This document shows, one piece after another, positions 33,134 through 45,111 of a DNA stretch of 64,000 nucleotides (its first letter is position 1; every line of letters begins with the position of its first letter). The stretch is from Steinernema hermaphroditum (Eukaryota > Nematoda > Chromadorea > Rhabditida > Steinernematidae), in the NCBI GenBank assembly GCA_030435675.1, contig CM059621.1:14508001-14572000 (forward strand), given 5' to 3'. The position numbers and the translations under genes are program-made. Below the pieces are notes generated by a model. It was not told where the DNA came from. It made no database searches and saw only the letters and a list, made by a program, of their open reading frames with translations.

Positions 33134-35973
33134 ATGAGTCTTCCAACGGACGTCGTCACCGACTATGAGGGCCGACCCATGGGCAAGTACATGTTCAGCA
33201 TCGGCGCTCCTCCTGTGTGGGCTCTGGAGAAGACCGCCGAGATGTTCGATCGGGCGAGTAGAGAGCGAATGGTCAGTGCAGCTCTCTTCTCGTAGATGAT
33301 CGTGGTCTAGGCCGAGCAACGGACGGATTCGGGTCGACTCTTCCAGTACGGAACTCCCGCCGGAGACCCTCGATTCATCCGAGCGCTCAAGAAGTTCCTC
33401 GAGGAGCAGTATCAGGACTCTGTCGACGAGTGGGTTCTAAACGTTGATAGAATCAATCACGCTCTAATCAAGGAATAATCTCGTCTCCACGTCTAGTGCC
33501 ACCTCTGGACTCTTCTACATCATGAGCCAGCTTTTTCCCTCGAAATGCACCGTCTACACAGAAAATCTGTCGTATTTTATGGCTGTGGAGATCCTCCGTG
33601 ACCTTCACTTCCCCAATAAGGCGGTTCCACTAAAAGGCGACGGAGTGAATCTGGATTACTTAGAGCGAACCTGGGAGGAAGATTTCGGAGGAAAAGCGAA
33701 GAATTCAGAGCCGAATCACTACAACGGCGCCATGTATCTCATCCCGCACTATCAGAATCCAACCGGAATTTGCTACTCGTCAGGTATGGAAAGTGGAATG
33801 GTAGTCGTAATTCGACTATCTGTGGAGACGGGTATCGAGCACCATAGTTTCGGCGATCTAAGCCATTTTGTCCGGGATCTGTCGTTCGCTATGAGTTGGA
33901 AACGCAGAGTTAAGTAGCACAAAACAAAAAGGGTTCACAAAAATGGTCATAACTTTTCGATGAGCAATAATTCAAAAGCGTCAAAAATTCACAGAAAACA
34001 CAATCAAGATCATAGAAGCTGGCCTTTCACGGCGCGGTGTTCAGACGCTTTCAAAAATTACTCCAAAATAAAGCGGTTAAGGGTGCGCGGATGCTACGGA
34101 TGTCCCCTTATAGTCGACGCCTGAGGGCATCCTCAACAAGCACATCGTTGTAAACATCATTCTCCCCGAGTGGTGAGTCAACTCCGATGTTTTCGATCTG
34201 TACAACGTTTTGCACGCCTCTGACCACGATCATCTCTGACGCAATTTCCTCCAAGGCGTTCTTCAAAGCGCGCTTTTGAGAGAAGGTATGTACAAGAGCA
34301 GATCATGTACTACAGGAAAGTTAAAATTGCAAATTCCATTTATTATTGATCGAATCGCCAATCGCCTAGGATGTCTTGTAAGCACACAAAGCTACAGTAA
34401 TACATCGTCGTCGCCGACCTTTTTCTGGCTTCAGCACAATGTATCGTGGTGGTAGGCAGCAGCCCCACGCTCATTTTCACTCACAAGGGACCGGTCAATC
34501 ATGTAACGCTAACATCGACGCGAGACTAGGGGCGATTGACCGGTCCCTTGTCAGCTATCAAAAATTACTGCATATTCCAAGTCATTTATCTGATACCATC
34601 TAGCCGGTCGATCTTTCGAAGTATTGTTTCATAGTTTACTTAATTTTCTTCAATATTCCTCTATTTAGTGCAGTTCTATGGCGGGCATTTACAACCGATT
34701 ATCGACTGTCAGGGGAGAGTACCCTAAGAGACAAAGGACAACCGGCTTTCTTGTTACACAGCTTTATCTCATATTAAAGGGTGAACACAGAAGAGCGGAC
34801 TGGGGGGTGACTCCTCGACTGATGGTTAGGTCCTTCCCAGGGGAGGTGGAGTCACTCTTGTCCTGATGAACTCAGAATTTTATGTCCTATCTTTCAGAAG
34901 TTTGCTCAAAGTTATTAAAACTGGCCAGGAAATACCGTATTCTACTGTTCTGCGACGACGTCTACAACGCTCTCTACTACGACGGAAAACCCCACAAACG
35001 ACTCTTCTCTTACGACGATCGGTGCGTGGTGGGACCACTTTCTGAGACTGACATTGATTTCAGGAACGACACCGATTACAACGGCGGTCACGTCATCAGC
35101 AACGGCAGTTTCTCAAAGTTGCTGGCGCCAGGTCTTCGGTTGGGATGGATGGAGATGCCCACTGGGGTGAAGAACAAGTATTGGTCCGAAAGGTAGCGTC
35201 CGAGAGTTCAGCGAGATTACATATGGGTTATGCAGCAAAATTCTCAATTCGGGAGGCAGCCTGAATACCGTAGTCGCTGGAATCGTGGCGCTGATGTTGG
35301 AAAACGGATCGGTTTCCAGGCATGTCGCCGAAGTGAGAGATGAGAACGCAAGAAAAATGCACCTCATGCTGGAGATTCTAAGAGAAGAGTTACCAAGACA
35401 AGCCGGCGAAGTGGTCTGCGAAGCCACCGGAGGATACTTTATCTACGTGAGGCTGCCTCGATGGATCGATGCGAAGGCGCTGGCGACCCATGTGGAAAAG
35501 AAGTATGATGTGTTCGTGAGAGATGGAAGCAGGTATATTTGCCGGAGCTACGAATATGTGTGGCGAAATTGATCACAAAAATAGAGTCATATGTTACGAA
35601 CTAAAATGAGGCACATTTAACTGGACTCATTCCCTGAAAGGCGATAAGTGAAAGTGGCCAAATTCGGCCGGAAACCTGTTCAAAGTCGACCACTATCAAT
35701 CGATCGATAAGCTTTCCCAAAAAGAACACCAAACCAAGATTATCAACTACCACAGCTCTTACTTACCACAATAAACCCCATAAGCATACTGTAGAATACA
35801 TCAAAATAAAACTGTTTAGGTTCTGGTCAGGAGAGTCGGACGATTCCGAGCGGATCAAGATGATCAACGGCATTCGACTGACGATGGCCTACTTGAGCGA
35901 GAAAGAAGTGGCGGAAGGAACTCGTCTCCTCTGCCGTGGTCTCAGAGAGTTCTGCCTGCAGTCAAAGATCTAA
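33134..35973 (+). CDS. PLP-dependent class I/II aminotransferase
   Basis: Seven exons close in phase to 415 residues: 33134-33271, 33311-33429, 33497-33783, 34898-35021, 35064-35192, 35236-35532 and 35820-35973. Fold type I landmarks are in order: YGTPAGDP near the N-terminus, [20 protein letters not shown] (Asn about 173), [11 protein letters not shown] (Asp about 201, Tyr 204), [14 protein letters not shown] with the Schiff-base lysine at about 241, and a C-terminal [10 protein letters not shown] segment. The layout resembles the aminoadipate/kynurenine and multi-substrate aminotransferases; the substrate cannot be decided. Intron 3 is unusually long (1.1 kb) and contains a perfect hairpin. 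The receptor gene starts only 168 bases downstream. Confidence 0.9.
34484..34550. repeat. Perfect 17-base inverted repeat (hairpin)
   Basis: CAAGGGACCGGTCAATC at 34484-34500 and its exact reverse complement at 34534-34550, with a 33-base loop, inside intron 3 of the aminotransferase gene. Confidence 0.85.
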
Positions 35974-36141
35974 ATAAACGACCTTGTGCATATCAAGCAT
36001 TTCCGAAACCTCTCGATATAAATGTCTCCGCAAACAACGCCTTTCCTGTTTGTTTGCCTTTCGCGGCTCGAAATCGAGTGTATTAGATTACACCTGGGCG
36101 CGTGAGCCACACGCCTTCTCAGTAATCTCCTCGAGTTACCC

Positions 36142-39100
36142 ATGCGAGAGGTCCTGCTCATTGTCGTCTCGATTGTGCTCTCCTGGGCCAAGATCCTGCC
36201 CAAGGACGCTCTGAGAATAAGTTGTTCTACGTGCAACGATGCATGAGAGAAAATGCCCCTTTAGCCACTGTGTTCGATGATGCCCTTGGTGCCGGCGCGA
36301 AGCGCGCTCTAGAGCACCTCAACGTCTCGTTGGTCTATCACAAGGGAACTGGAAACATCTCCGATTTTGAGATCAACGTGATTGTGCTCAACAAAGAAGA
36401 GAGGATTGAAGTTGGTAAGTCAGGAAAGTGATGGATAAGGCACTGCGTACGGGGGGGTGATAGAGAGGAGGAGACTTGGAGATATTTCCTGGAAACAAAC
36501 GCCCACTTGCAATAGAGCCACTCCAAGTGATAAATTTTGGGCCGAAATCGTGTCATGAGCTCGAGATATGCTCGATGTTGTGGTTTTTGTCACAAAAAAA
36601 ATCGATATAAATTCGTAGAAAAGTCTTGCAGCGATGTGCCTTGGCTCATTGTGAAGAGCAGAAAACTTTGAGACTGTGTTATCTCTTCGATTTTGCTAAA
36701 AAAATTTAGAAAAAAGGATAAAGATCATTTTATGCATTTTCGAACGACACACGTTACCACTCTTGCTTCTCCGGATATTCGTTTGTGTTTCTTTGCGATA
36801 TACATCAAAAGCTGAATAAATTCTCTACTGCGCTTATCCGTTTCATTTTTGAAATTCGTCTTAGATCACGAGAATATCCTATTAACCAAGCAAGTTCGAA
36901 ATTTGGATCAGCTGTGATCAAAATTGGAAAGGCGGCTATTGGGTCTCGGATACGACTCGCTTGTGTTGGAAGGGGGCATTTTGCGGGCGGACGAAACGAG
37001 CCTGCGGAAGTGTTTCTTTGACTGTTATTCACTTTTTCCAAAATTTCCACACCACAGAGTTGCCGCGCAGCTTAGACAACATCTAGTTATCTATATAATG
37101 TTTGTCTCTGTGTCCACTTGCAACGGAGCCACTCCAAGTGATAAACACTAATGTTCCTAAGAATTTGTACGCCAAAAATACTATTCCTTGTCCAGAAATG
37201 GCAAGTTTGAAAAGAATATACTTTTCAGTAATGGTAGCCTTCTCAGACATTATCACAGTCACGAAAATGCAATGTTAGAAACGATCCATCAGCAAATCTA
37301 AAAGTTCAATTATATGGATTTTTTACTTTTCACTGCGCTATGGCATACAGAGTCTTCTCTTTGAAGCGACAATTATGTGAGACTCTCAAATGCACTCTGA
37401 AAGAGATATTAACCAAAGGGAATAAGATAATACCAGAAATGATTGCGCACATTCTGAAGATCTTCGAGAAAATTCTCGTCTTGTGGCCGCATCTTTCGGT
37501 TTACGGTCAAAATGTCCAATCAAAAATGTCCAAAACCAAAATGGCCAATAGACAGAATGTCCAACGAAAAAATGTCCAATGACAAAATGTCCAAAATACA
37601 AAGGCTGGGGTACTTTTTTGGTGGGATTTTTTTCCTCATTTCGTCGTAATGTGCCCATCTCTTGTTCACACGTCTTATTTGTCGCCCAGCTTGCACGTCG
37701 ACAATGTCCGCGTCAACCTGCAATCCCCATTTTGCATGAATACACCTGAGTACATCAATACCAACCTTTAACTGATACATCTGCAGTGTCCACTGTCGAA
37801 TAACAAAAACTTCACAGGGAAAAAACAGGGAACGCGCTACTTCAACAAGTTCGGGACTGCTAGAAGTAGAAAATGTGAGATTATGTATTGGGCGAACAGC
37901 AGATATACCTTTGCATCACAGATGGTTGCGCAGATGCTTCCAAAGATGGACACTTGCGTGGTGGACTTGCGGAAAATCGATCTCCGCCTTTTCGCTTCTT
38001 GCTGTGGTCCTTAAAATTGACTCATAAGGCATATTGAAAAGGGGACAGAAACTTACCTGCTCTACTTGTTGTAGACTTTGACAACAAAGACTCAACCCGC
38101 TGAGTCGACGGTCCAGCTCTGCTTCCAGTGCAGGGTTGTCGATCGGCATATTTTACTTCGTAGGTATACGACATCGCAGCCGCTCGTTAGACGGCGGAGA
38201 CATCGCGCATGGACACTTACGGTAAACCGAGTTCTGTAGAAATGGAAAAAGTGAGAGCTGGTCAGTGAGCTAAAAGATACACTGAATACGAATATCGCAA
38301 CGTCATAACACACAGGATTCAGAAAATGACAAAAAAAAGGAATTTTTTGGCGCATCCTTTAATTCCCAGGAAACGCTGCACTTAAGTGCATATTTCTACG
38401 ACCTTCTTTCAGTTCAGCGAAAGTTCAAAGAAGCCGTTTTCCTCCTCTCCTTCGTCCAGAATCCCGACCTCCGAATGCTCGTCAGAGATGTCTCCCTCGC
38501 CCTCCGTCTTCCAACCATTCAAACCGTCTGGTCCATGCCTAATATAAGTAGGTTCCTCTCACGTTTCCCCGGCCATCTCCTTCCAGCCGACGAGACCAAC
38601 AGCTCCATGGGGCCCGGGAACTACGTCTCCCTGGTTCCGGCCTCCGCCGTCTTCGACAACATCATTCCGGACGTGATTCCTCAGCTTAACATCACCAGAG
38701 AGGCTACCGTTCTCTACGACCAGTACAGCGGTAAAAACGGCGTTTTGTCTCTATCTTGGCATCTCTGTGCAGGCTCAAGTATGTCCCACTTCATCAGAAT
38801 GTTCGAAGACCTTCCGGTGAAGATCAAGTTCGAAAGGGTCGTCGACAACGACGAAGACATCACAGCTCATCTGAGGAAGCTCCAGGAAACGACAAGTACC
38901 GTAATCTTCGTGACTGTCACGAAAAATGTCGAAAGATATGTTCTGCACGTAGGTGTCGTCTACTTGGCCAGCGGGCGACTGTCGCTTTTAGGCCGGTGGG
39001 CAGATAAATCGCGGACTTTTCCGATGGGTCACCATCACGGAGGTCTGCGCCAGCATCTTGGAATATTTCGGCAAATGCTCATTTTAGGACGTGAGGGCGT

Positions 39101-42100
39101 TCAAATGCGAAGACTGCTTCGCCGTGGAAATGTTTTGGGTAAGACCGTACCCGACGGGGAAGGCCGAAGAGGTCCGCGCCATCACTGCCTACATGGCCGA
39201 GAACGAGCTGGACGTCTCTATGAATTACAGTATCCACACGTGGGAGGAGGTAAGTCGTAATTTAACGACTGGTTGTTGATTCGAAAATGGATCATTGATG
39301 GATGCACCTTGCAGTTAACGCTGAGGCGAGTCGAATGAGCTATCACACGCCTCGTCAGGTCTGCACAGCACAGAGCTACGAGGTCATTTACTTATTAAGC
39401 CTAAGCTTAGGCTTAGGCTTAAAGTGCAAACTGTCTGGCATGGGCTTAAAGGTCAAATGTCTGAAAATAAGCCTAAGCCTAAGCCTAAGCTTAGGCTTAA
39501 AGTGCAAACTGTCTGGCATGGGCTTAAAGGTCAAATGTCTGAAAATAAACCTAAGCCTAAGCTTAGGCTTAGGCTTAAAGTGCAAACTGTCTGGCATGGG
39601 CTTAAAGGTCAAATGTCTGAAAATAAACCTAAGCCTAAGCTTAGGCTTAGGCTTAAAGTGCAAACTGTCTGGCATGGGCTTAAAGGTCAAATGTCTGAAA
39701 ATAAGCCTAAGCCTAAGCTTAGGCTTAGGCTTAAAGTGCAAACTGTCTGGCATGGGCTTAAAGGTCAAATGTCTGAAAATAAGCTTTAAATTAGCTGTAA
39801 ATAACCTCGTAGCTCGCTGCTGCGCTGATCTGACGGGGCGTGCGATCGCTCATTCGACACGCCTCAGCGTGAACTGTAAGATGTACCCATCAGTTCCGGA
39901 GCTACCACGCTTCACTTCAAATCGGACTTACAGATAGACGTGTGCTTCTTGAACGATCTAATCGAATTGGCCATCGTCTACTCCAAAGAACTCAATCGCA
40001 CTCTGACAAGACCTGCAAACACAGGAATGTCCTCCTACTTCTACGGCTTCAATCAGCCTCACATCAATGTCACTCTGACGGACCTCGTGCAGCGCCACAT
40101 TCCCAGAGAATACGGTCAATTCATCCACTTAGATCAGCACCACTTCTACCAGGTGCACTAGCATGAACAGAGAGTTTATAACGCAATAGATCCATGGATA
40201 CAGGACGTGAAAGCGTACATCTTTCGAATCGATCGATTAGTGGACGAACCCGACAAGAACTACAACAAATTGGTGGACCTACAGTACTATCAGAACTGTC
40301 ATACTGTAGATTGGTTTCAGATAGGCAACTGGACGCTGGAAACTGGTGTGATTCCGTTCTACACAACTCTAGGAGTGAAAGTCCGCAAAATCAATCACTA
40401 CAGAGTCGCCATCATAGTCGTAAGTCCGGATGTGCAGTCTGTCAGCAGTAATATTTGGTTAAAGAGTGGAAAATCGACCAGTTTCAAAACCGCTGTCGCC
40501 TCTCATTCTTCGTTGTGCATTAGGGGATATCTTGCCTGGCGAATGCCTTTGATTCAAGAGTAAATGAGACATGAATGAACCTCAAAGATTATTGCAAAAA
40601 TTCACCAAGCATAGTAAGAGAAAAAGGCCGATAAATATAGAATTAGACGAGTTTAGGCACAAATGTATTGTCTTGACTTTGAGAAATTAAGAAATCCATT
40701 TGTGCGTTGGCTGGCACTAAAAAAACATAAGCTATGATATTTATCACTATCATTTATCGTTCAGAACAACTAAAACATACCCAAAAATTACATTCTCACA
40801 ACATTCAAAAATTTACATCGCCTAAATAAATAATTATTCTCTACTACAATTTACTACTATTTAAGGTCAGTGTCGATAGGGACATTACTCAAAAATCCTT
40901 CCTAACTCTTCTTATTTGTTATGTTCTTTCCGAAATAAAAGAAAGTATCGTTTAGACACGCAGAAAGGGCCGCAAAAATATTTTCAACTGATGCGGAACA
41001 CTGTTGCATTTCCACGAGAGACGCAGAACTTCCGACGAGAGCTTACACATATCAGAAGATTAGATTGCGACCCTGAATAGACATTGTATTGAACAGACAC
41101 ATTGAACATTGAACTACAACTCTTCCCTACTGTAACCTCAATTTCATGCTGTATTGATGTCGGAAGTCAAAAATTAATTAATTAAATCCCGCACCAACCG
41201 AACCGCGCTCGCTCTTTGACCTTTAAAAATGGAAAAGATTCTTTTCGGAGGGTTTCTTTTCCCAAGTCTCAAAAATTGCGAAAAAAAGTAGATATTTTGC
41301 CAAGATGTTTCCAAATTGAAACAAAAATAAAAGAACTACAACCAACTCTTCTCTACCATAACATAACCTCTTCAGAGTCCTCCATTCATCCAATACAACG
41401 CAGACAAAAACGGTCCCCGCTATGAAGGTTACTGTATCGACCTCCTGAAGCTCATCCAAGAAAGACTGCAATTCACATACGAACTCTTCCTGGTGGAGGA
41501 TGGGTCCTATGGAACGATGGACGACAACGGCAACTGGAATGGACTGATCGGGACTCTAGTATCAGGTACCTCCCGAATGTTTGCTTCTTGAAGAGCTTCC
41601 AGGGACCGCCGACATCGCCCTGGCGCCTCTGAGCGTGATGGCGGAACGTGAGAACGACGTCGACTTCACAGTTCCCTACTACGACCTCGTGGGAACGACG
41701 ATCCTGATGAAGAAGCAGGACGTCGAGTACTCGCTCTTTAAGTTCATGAAGGTCCTCGAGCTGCCCGTATGGCTCTGTATCGTGGCCGCCTACCTCTTCA
41801 CAAGTCTTCTCCTCTGGGTGTTCGAGAAGTTCAGCCCCTACTCCTACTCCAACAACCGAATGCGCTACAGTAACGACCCTGAGCAGAGGGAGTTCACTAT
41901 GAAGGAGTGTCTCTGGTTCTGCATGACCTCGCTGACGCCCCAAGGAGGCGGCGAAGCGCCGAAGAACGTCAGCGGTCGGCTTGTGGCCGCCACCTGGTGG
42001 CTTTTCGGATTCATCATCATCGCCAGCTACACGGCCAACTTGGCCGCCTTCTTGACCGTTTCGCGTCTCGACAAACCCATCGAGTAAGAGTCGACGGTCT

Positions 42101-44299
42101 TAAGTGGAAATCGCCTTTGTAGCTCTCTGGACGACCTGGCCAAGCAGTACAAAATCGAGTATGCGCCGATGAAGGGAAGCGCTGCCGAGACGTATTTCAG
42201 GAGAATGGCCGACATAGAGGAGAAATTCTACAAGTAGGTCGCGGATTCTTTGCCGCAAAAAGAAACTATAATATCCCTTAGATTGAGCTCAATTGTTCCT
42301 TGAAGATACAAGCAGACAAGATTTTTTTTTTGAGAAAAAAAGAAAAGAGCGAAATTTTTCTTTTTTTGAAAAATATGCACTTCTGCAACAGGGATCGGTC
42401 CAGGTCCCAAGCAGAGTCGTGCAGTTTTGGTCTGGAAAGAGTACCGAGACTCTTAGCGAGACTTATAATTAGGTCTCGGTCTCTTTGATTTTTCAAAATC
42501 TCGGTTTGCATGGCTAGATACAATGATTTTTCCACAGAAATTCTACGAAAAACCTTTCAGAATGCAAAAATTAAAGTGATCATAAACTATGCCCAAAAAT
42601 ATCTATCAGCAACGCTAAAATTGAAAAAAAAAAAATCGAAGTTCTACTATGTCCGTAAAAATATCAATATTTTAAAGTTCAAAGAGATCAATCCAGAATC
42701 CATCTTTGTATGACGTATTCTTGTAAAAACGAACATTGGCACGCAGTAGACCTCAGCTCACGTACAGACACTTCGTTGTCGGACAAACGCTGCAAGCAAT
42801 GACAGCTATTTTCCCAAGCAAACCAGTGTGAAATCGGTCGGTTTCCCACCGCTTCACACTGATTTAGATAACAAAATTACGGCCAGTGTTTGTCTAATAG
42901 ACTGATACGAAACTAGCCACGGAAGTAGCCCATTCTCTATTTGCTGAATTTTTTGTCCTGCTCAACACTTTTCAAAAATTGTTGCAAATTTCAGATTAAA
43001 ATGTGGATAATCTAAACCACTATTAAACTATACATTGCCGAAAGAACATTCTCACTGAAGATTTCGTACAAAAATTTCCTTGAAAAGAAGAGAAAAATCA
43101 TGATAGTCTCAAAACTCGCAAATACAATAATGTGTGGTGGGATTAATAACAGACAACAGTCCACTTTGCAGGCGTTTCTCTGTCTGTCTGCCAGACAAAC
43201 GATACAGATAGCGGAAGTTATATATACGTATCAGTGCGAAGCGGTCGGAAACCGACCGATTTCATACAGATTTGCTCGAAAGATGAGTGTCACTACTTGC
43301 AGCGTTTGTCTGTCAGACAGGCACTTAAAAAAAAGGATATCCAACCTTTTTTCTTCCCCGAATATTTCACATTAAAAAAGGATATCCATCTGAACCACTA
43401 ACCTGTTATAGCATCTGGAAAACGATGTCCCTGAACGAGTCGATGTCGGTCAGAGACCGCTCGAAACTGGCCATCTGGGACTATCCCGTTTCGGACAAGT
43501 TCACCAACATGTGGCGCTACATGAAGGAGTCCGGTCTCCCGGCAAATCTTCAAGAAGCCATCGACCGCGTTCTCAGCAGCAAAGACGGATTCGCCTATAT
43601 CGGTGTGTTCTCCGCTGGTCTCTGCTCACCTGTCCGTGAATCCCTAGGCGATGCAACGGACATAAAATACGCCGTTTTGACGAACTGTCAACTCCAACAG
43701 GTCGGCACCGAGTTCTCCAGAAAGCCCTACGCCATCGCCGTCCAAACAGGGAGCGCCTTGAAGGACGACATATCCAGAACGTGGGTTACTGTACCTGGCA
43801 TCCGGGGAATCAGGGGAATTACAGTATCCTGCAGCTACTCAACAAACGACAGTTGGAGATTCTGAAAGAGAAGTGGTGGGCGAAGAACCCAAACAGGAAG
43901 AGTTGCGTGAACATGGAGGACGACTCCAACGGCATTTCCATCCAGAACATCGGCGGCGTCTTCATCGTCATCCTGGCCGGAATCGTCCTTTCCCTCGTCA
44001 CCCTCGTCTTCGAGTACTTCTGCACTCGAAAACGCATCCGAAAGACGACGAAACATCTCCACAGAAAGCTCTCTACGGTGGCCTTCCCTGGCATTTCGAG
44101 GGAGAACAGTGTCCACCCAAAAGAGGAGGAACCCGTGCACACGCCCAACCCGATTACCGTAACCGACGAGAGTGCGTTCACTTTTGATCCGAATGGCGGT
44201 GGTGTTTACCACAGAAGAGGATCGTCACTTGTCGAGGGAATCGAGATGCGAAGGGTGGGAAACGGCGACGGAGTGAATAACGCCGCTTTTGAGTTTTGA
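36142..44299 (+). CDS. IR25a: IR25a-type ionotropic (glutamate-like) receptor
   Basis: Fifteen exons close in phase to about 970 residues: 36142-36220, 36265-36414, 38413-38547, 38587-38730, 38773-38948, 38992-39042, 39088-39249, 39934-40152, 40204-40419, 41376-41565, 41603-42083, 42123-42233, 43412-43602, 43648-43780 and 43825-44299. A signal peptide and amino-terminal domain are followed by S1 ([19 protein letters not shown]), [11 protein letters not shown] with the ligand-binding Arg about 523, M1 (about 563-581), pore loop [15 protein letters not shown]3 with [10 protein letters not shown] (about 649-658), S2 ([31 protein letters not shown]) and M4 (about 856-876). The GGGEAP pore and S2 match the IR25a co-receptor group; the nematode members are, as I recall, glr-7/glr-8. 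Family knowledge: IR25a proteins serve chemo-, thermo- or hygrosensation. Exon 1's donor (GTTGTT) and exon 6's donor (GTCTGC) are weak; intron 2 (2 kb) could hide an exon. Confidence 0.93.
36500..37146 (+). repeat. Short repeats in intron 2 of the receptor gene
   Basis: CCACTTGCAA-GAGCCACTCC followed by AAGTGATAAA occurs at 36504-36535 and again at 37115-37145. Between them, 36985-37085 matches the dispersed fragment at 20283-20398. These may be ends and body of one repeat family. Confidence 0.5.
37508..37602 (+). repeat. Degenerate AAAATGTCCAA tandem repeat
   Basis: About seven copies of an AAAATGTCCAA/AAAATGGCCAA core separated by a few variable bases, within intron 2 of the receptor gene. 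Confidence 0.75.
39394..39785. repeat. Five-unit 78-base array of head-to-head telomeric repeats
   Basis: A shared core starting AAAGTGCAAACTGTCTGGCA begins at 39421, 39499, 39577, 39655 and 39733, exactly 78 bases apart. Between cores lie palindromes such as CCTAAGCCTAAGCTTAGGCT, i.e. (GCCTAA)n joined to (TTAGGC)n. TTAGGC is the nematode telomere repeat. Because 78 is a multiple of three, open frames run through the array on both strands, but the receptor frame meets TGA soon after the exon 7 donor, so the array is intronic. Confidence 0.95.
42764..43328. mobile_element. Foldback/MITE-like element in receptor intron 12
   Basis: The left arm, about 42764-42870, is reverse-complementary to the right arm, about 43222-43328. 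Both carry GACAAACGCTGCAAG and TGAAATCGGTCGGTTTCC in opposite orientation. Arms are 100 bases or more with scattered mismatches. The 350-base interior is AT-rich and non-coding. It accounts for most of a 1.2-kb intron in a gene whose other introns are mostly about 45 bases. Confidence 0.75.
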
Positions 44300-44476
44300 A
44301 AAATTCGGTTTCTCGAAATATTTTACAGTATAAAGAACATCTTAATGGTCTTTACACCTCCGAAGCGTTCACCTTAAAGCGAGATGTAGTAAAATCGGCA
44401 CAAAGATACTGTAAGCAGGGGACAACCGCAATATGAAAGCAATGCCATGATACATATAAGGAACCAGTAGCATTCA

Positions 44477-44511
44477 AACCAATGCTACTTGTTATTTCGG
44501 AAATATATAAG
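44477..44511 (+). promoter_or_regulatory. Promoter motif and TATA box of DEP gene 1
   Basis: AACCAATGCTACTTG is followed by TATATAAG at 44504-44511, 47 bases before the ATG. Just upstream (44462-44476) an inverted half, CCAGTAGCATT, makes a palindrome with AATGCTAC. The same arrangement occurs at the two other DEP genes in this window. Confidence 0.6.
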
Positions 44512-44550
44512 ACCACTTAGTCTTCTGAACTACAGTATCCCCATTTCAAA

Positions 44551-45111
44551 ATGTCTTCTATTCTAAACGAAGAAGCTGAAAAGAATCCCCAATTCAAAGC
44601 CGTCCGGCAATGGAATTCCATCGTCCGAAAGTTCTGCAGAGAGGTCCCCAGAAAGCGACACATGAAGAGCTTCCGCTCCTACGAGAGCTCCTTCACCGGC
44701 AGAGAGGCCGTGGACCTCCTTCTTGTTGTCCTGCCCGGCCTCGTGGTCGATGGCAATGTCGTCACAAGAGAGAAATGCGTCTTGTTGCTAGAGAAGTTCC
44801 TCCAAGGGGACATTATCCGCTCCGTCCGAGATCTGTCGGCCGGATTTGACGACTCCTCCGAACTGTATGTACTGTCGCCGGCCAGTGAAGAGATCTCCCG
44901 AGAAGAGCCCTCAAGACCGCTGCGGACTCCACGCCGTCGAAATACGGCCGTCAGAGTGAAGGTCAGAAAAAGTTACCTCAAGAGCCATAAGAAGAGGCCG
45001 GAGGGGGCAATGCCGAGTCCCTCGTCGCTATATGTCCGAAGAGAGCAGATCTTCCTGGAGATCAAGACGAGCAAGCACTTCGTCGACTGCACTCATCGCT
45101 TCTCAGTCTGA
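44551..45111 (+). CDS. DEP-domain protein 1 (DEPDC1/LET-99-like)
   Basis: A single exon of 186 residues. Residues about 14-110 match the DEP domain of the DEPDC1/LET-99 group: FKAVRQWNSIVRKF, then a basic VPRKRH, SFTGREAVDLLL, and LLEKFLQGDIIRS. ELYVLSP closes the domain. The tail is Arg/Lys-rich and ends in CTHRFSV. Family knowledge: DEP domains bind membranes or G-protein regulators, and LET-99 controls spindle positioning; the role of this short protein is unknown because it lacks any RhoGAP-like region. About 840 bases, including promoter and 3' region (44477-45320), are nearly identical to 58718-59552. Confidence 0.85.
   Translation: MSSILNEEAEKNPQFKAVRQWNSIVRKFCREVPRKRHMKSFRSYESSFTGREAVDLLLVVLPGLVVDGNVVTREKCVLLLEKFLQGDIIRSVRDLSAGFDDSSELYVLSPASEEISREEPSRPLRTPRRRNTAVRVKVRKSYLKSHKKRPEGAMPSPSSLYVRREQIFLEIKTSKHFVDCTHRFSV

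Noticed and set aside
37508..37602. CRISPR-like array appearance of AAAATGTCCAA repeats
   Set aside because: Repeats are only about 11 bases with 1-5-base gaps and the genome is eukaryotic; it is a simple degenerate tandem repeat.
39302..39937. 211-codon open frame through the telomere-repeat array (and a 126-codon frame on the other strand)
   Set aside because: Openness comes from a 78-base repeat period that is a multiple of three. The frame does not connect to receptor exons, and the receptor frame stops soon after the exon 7 donor.
41473..41943. 156-codon minus-strand frame over the receptor
   Set aside because: Antisense of exons 10-11, which encode S1 and M1 of the receptor.
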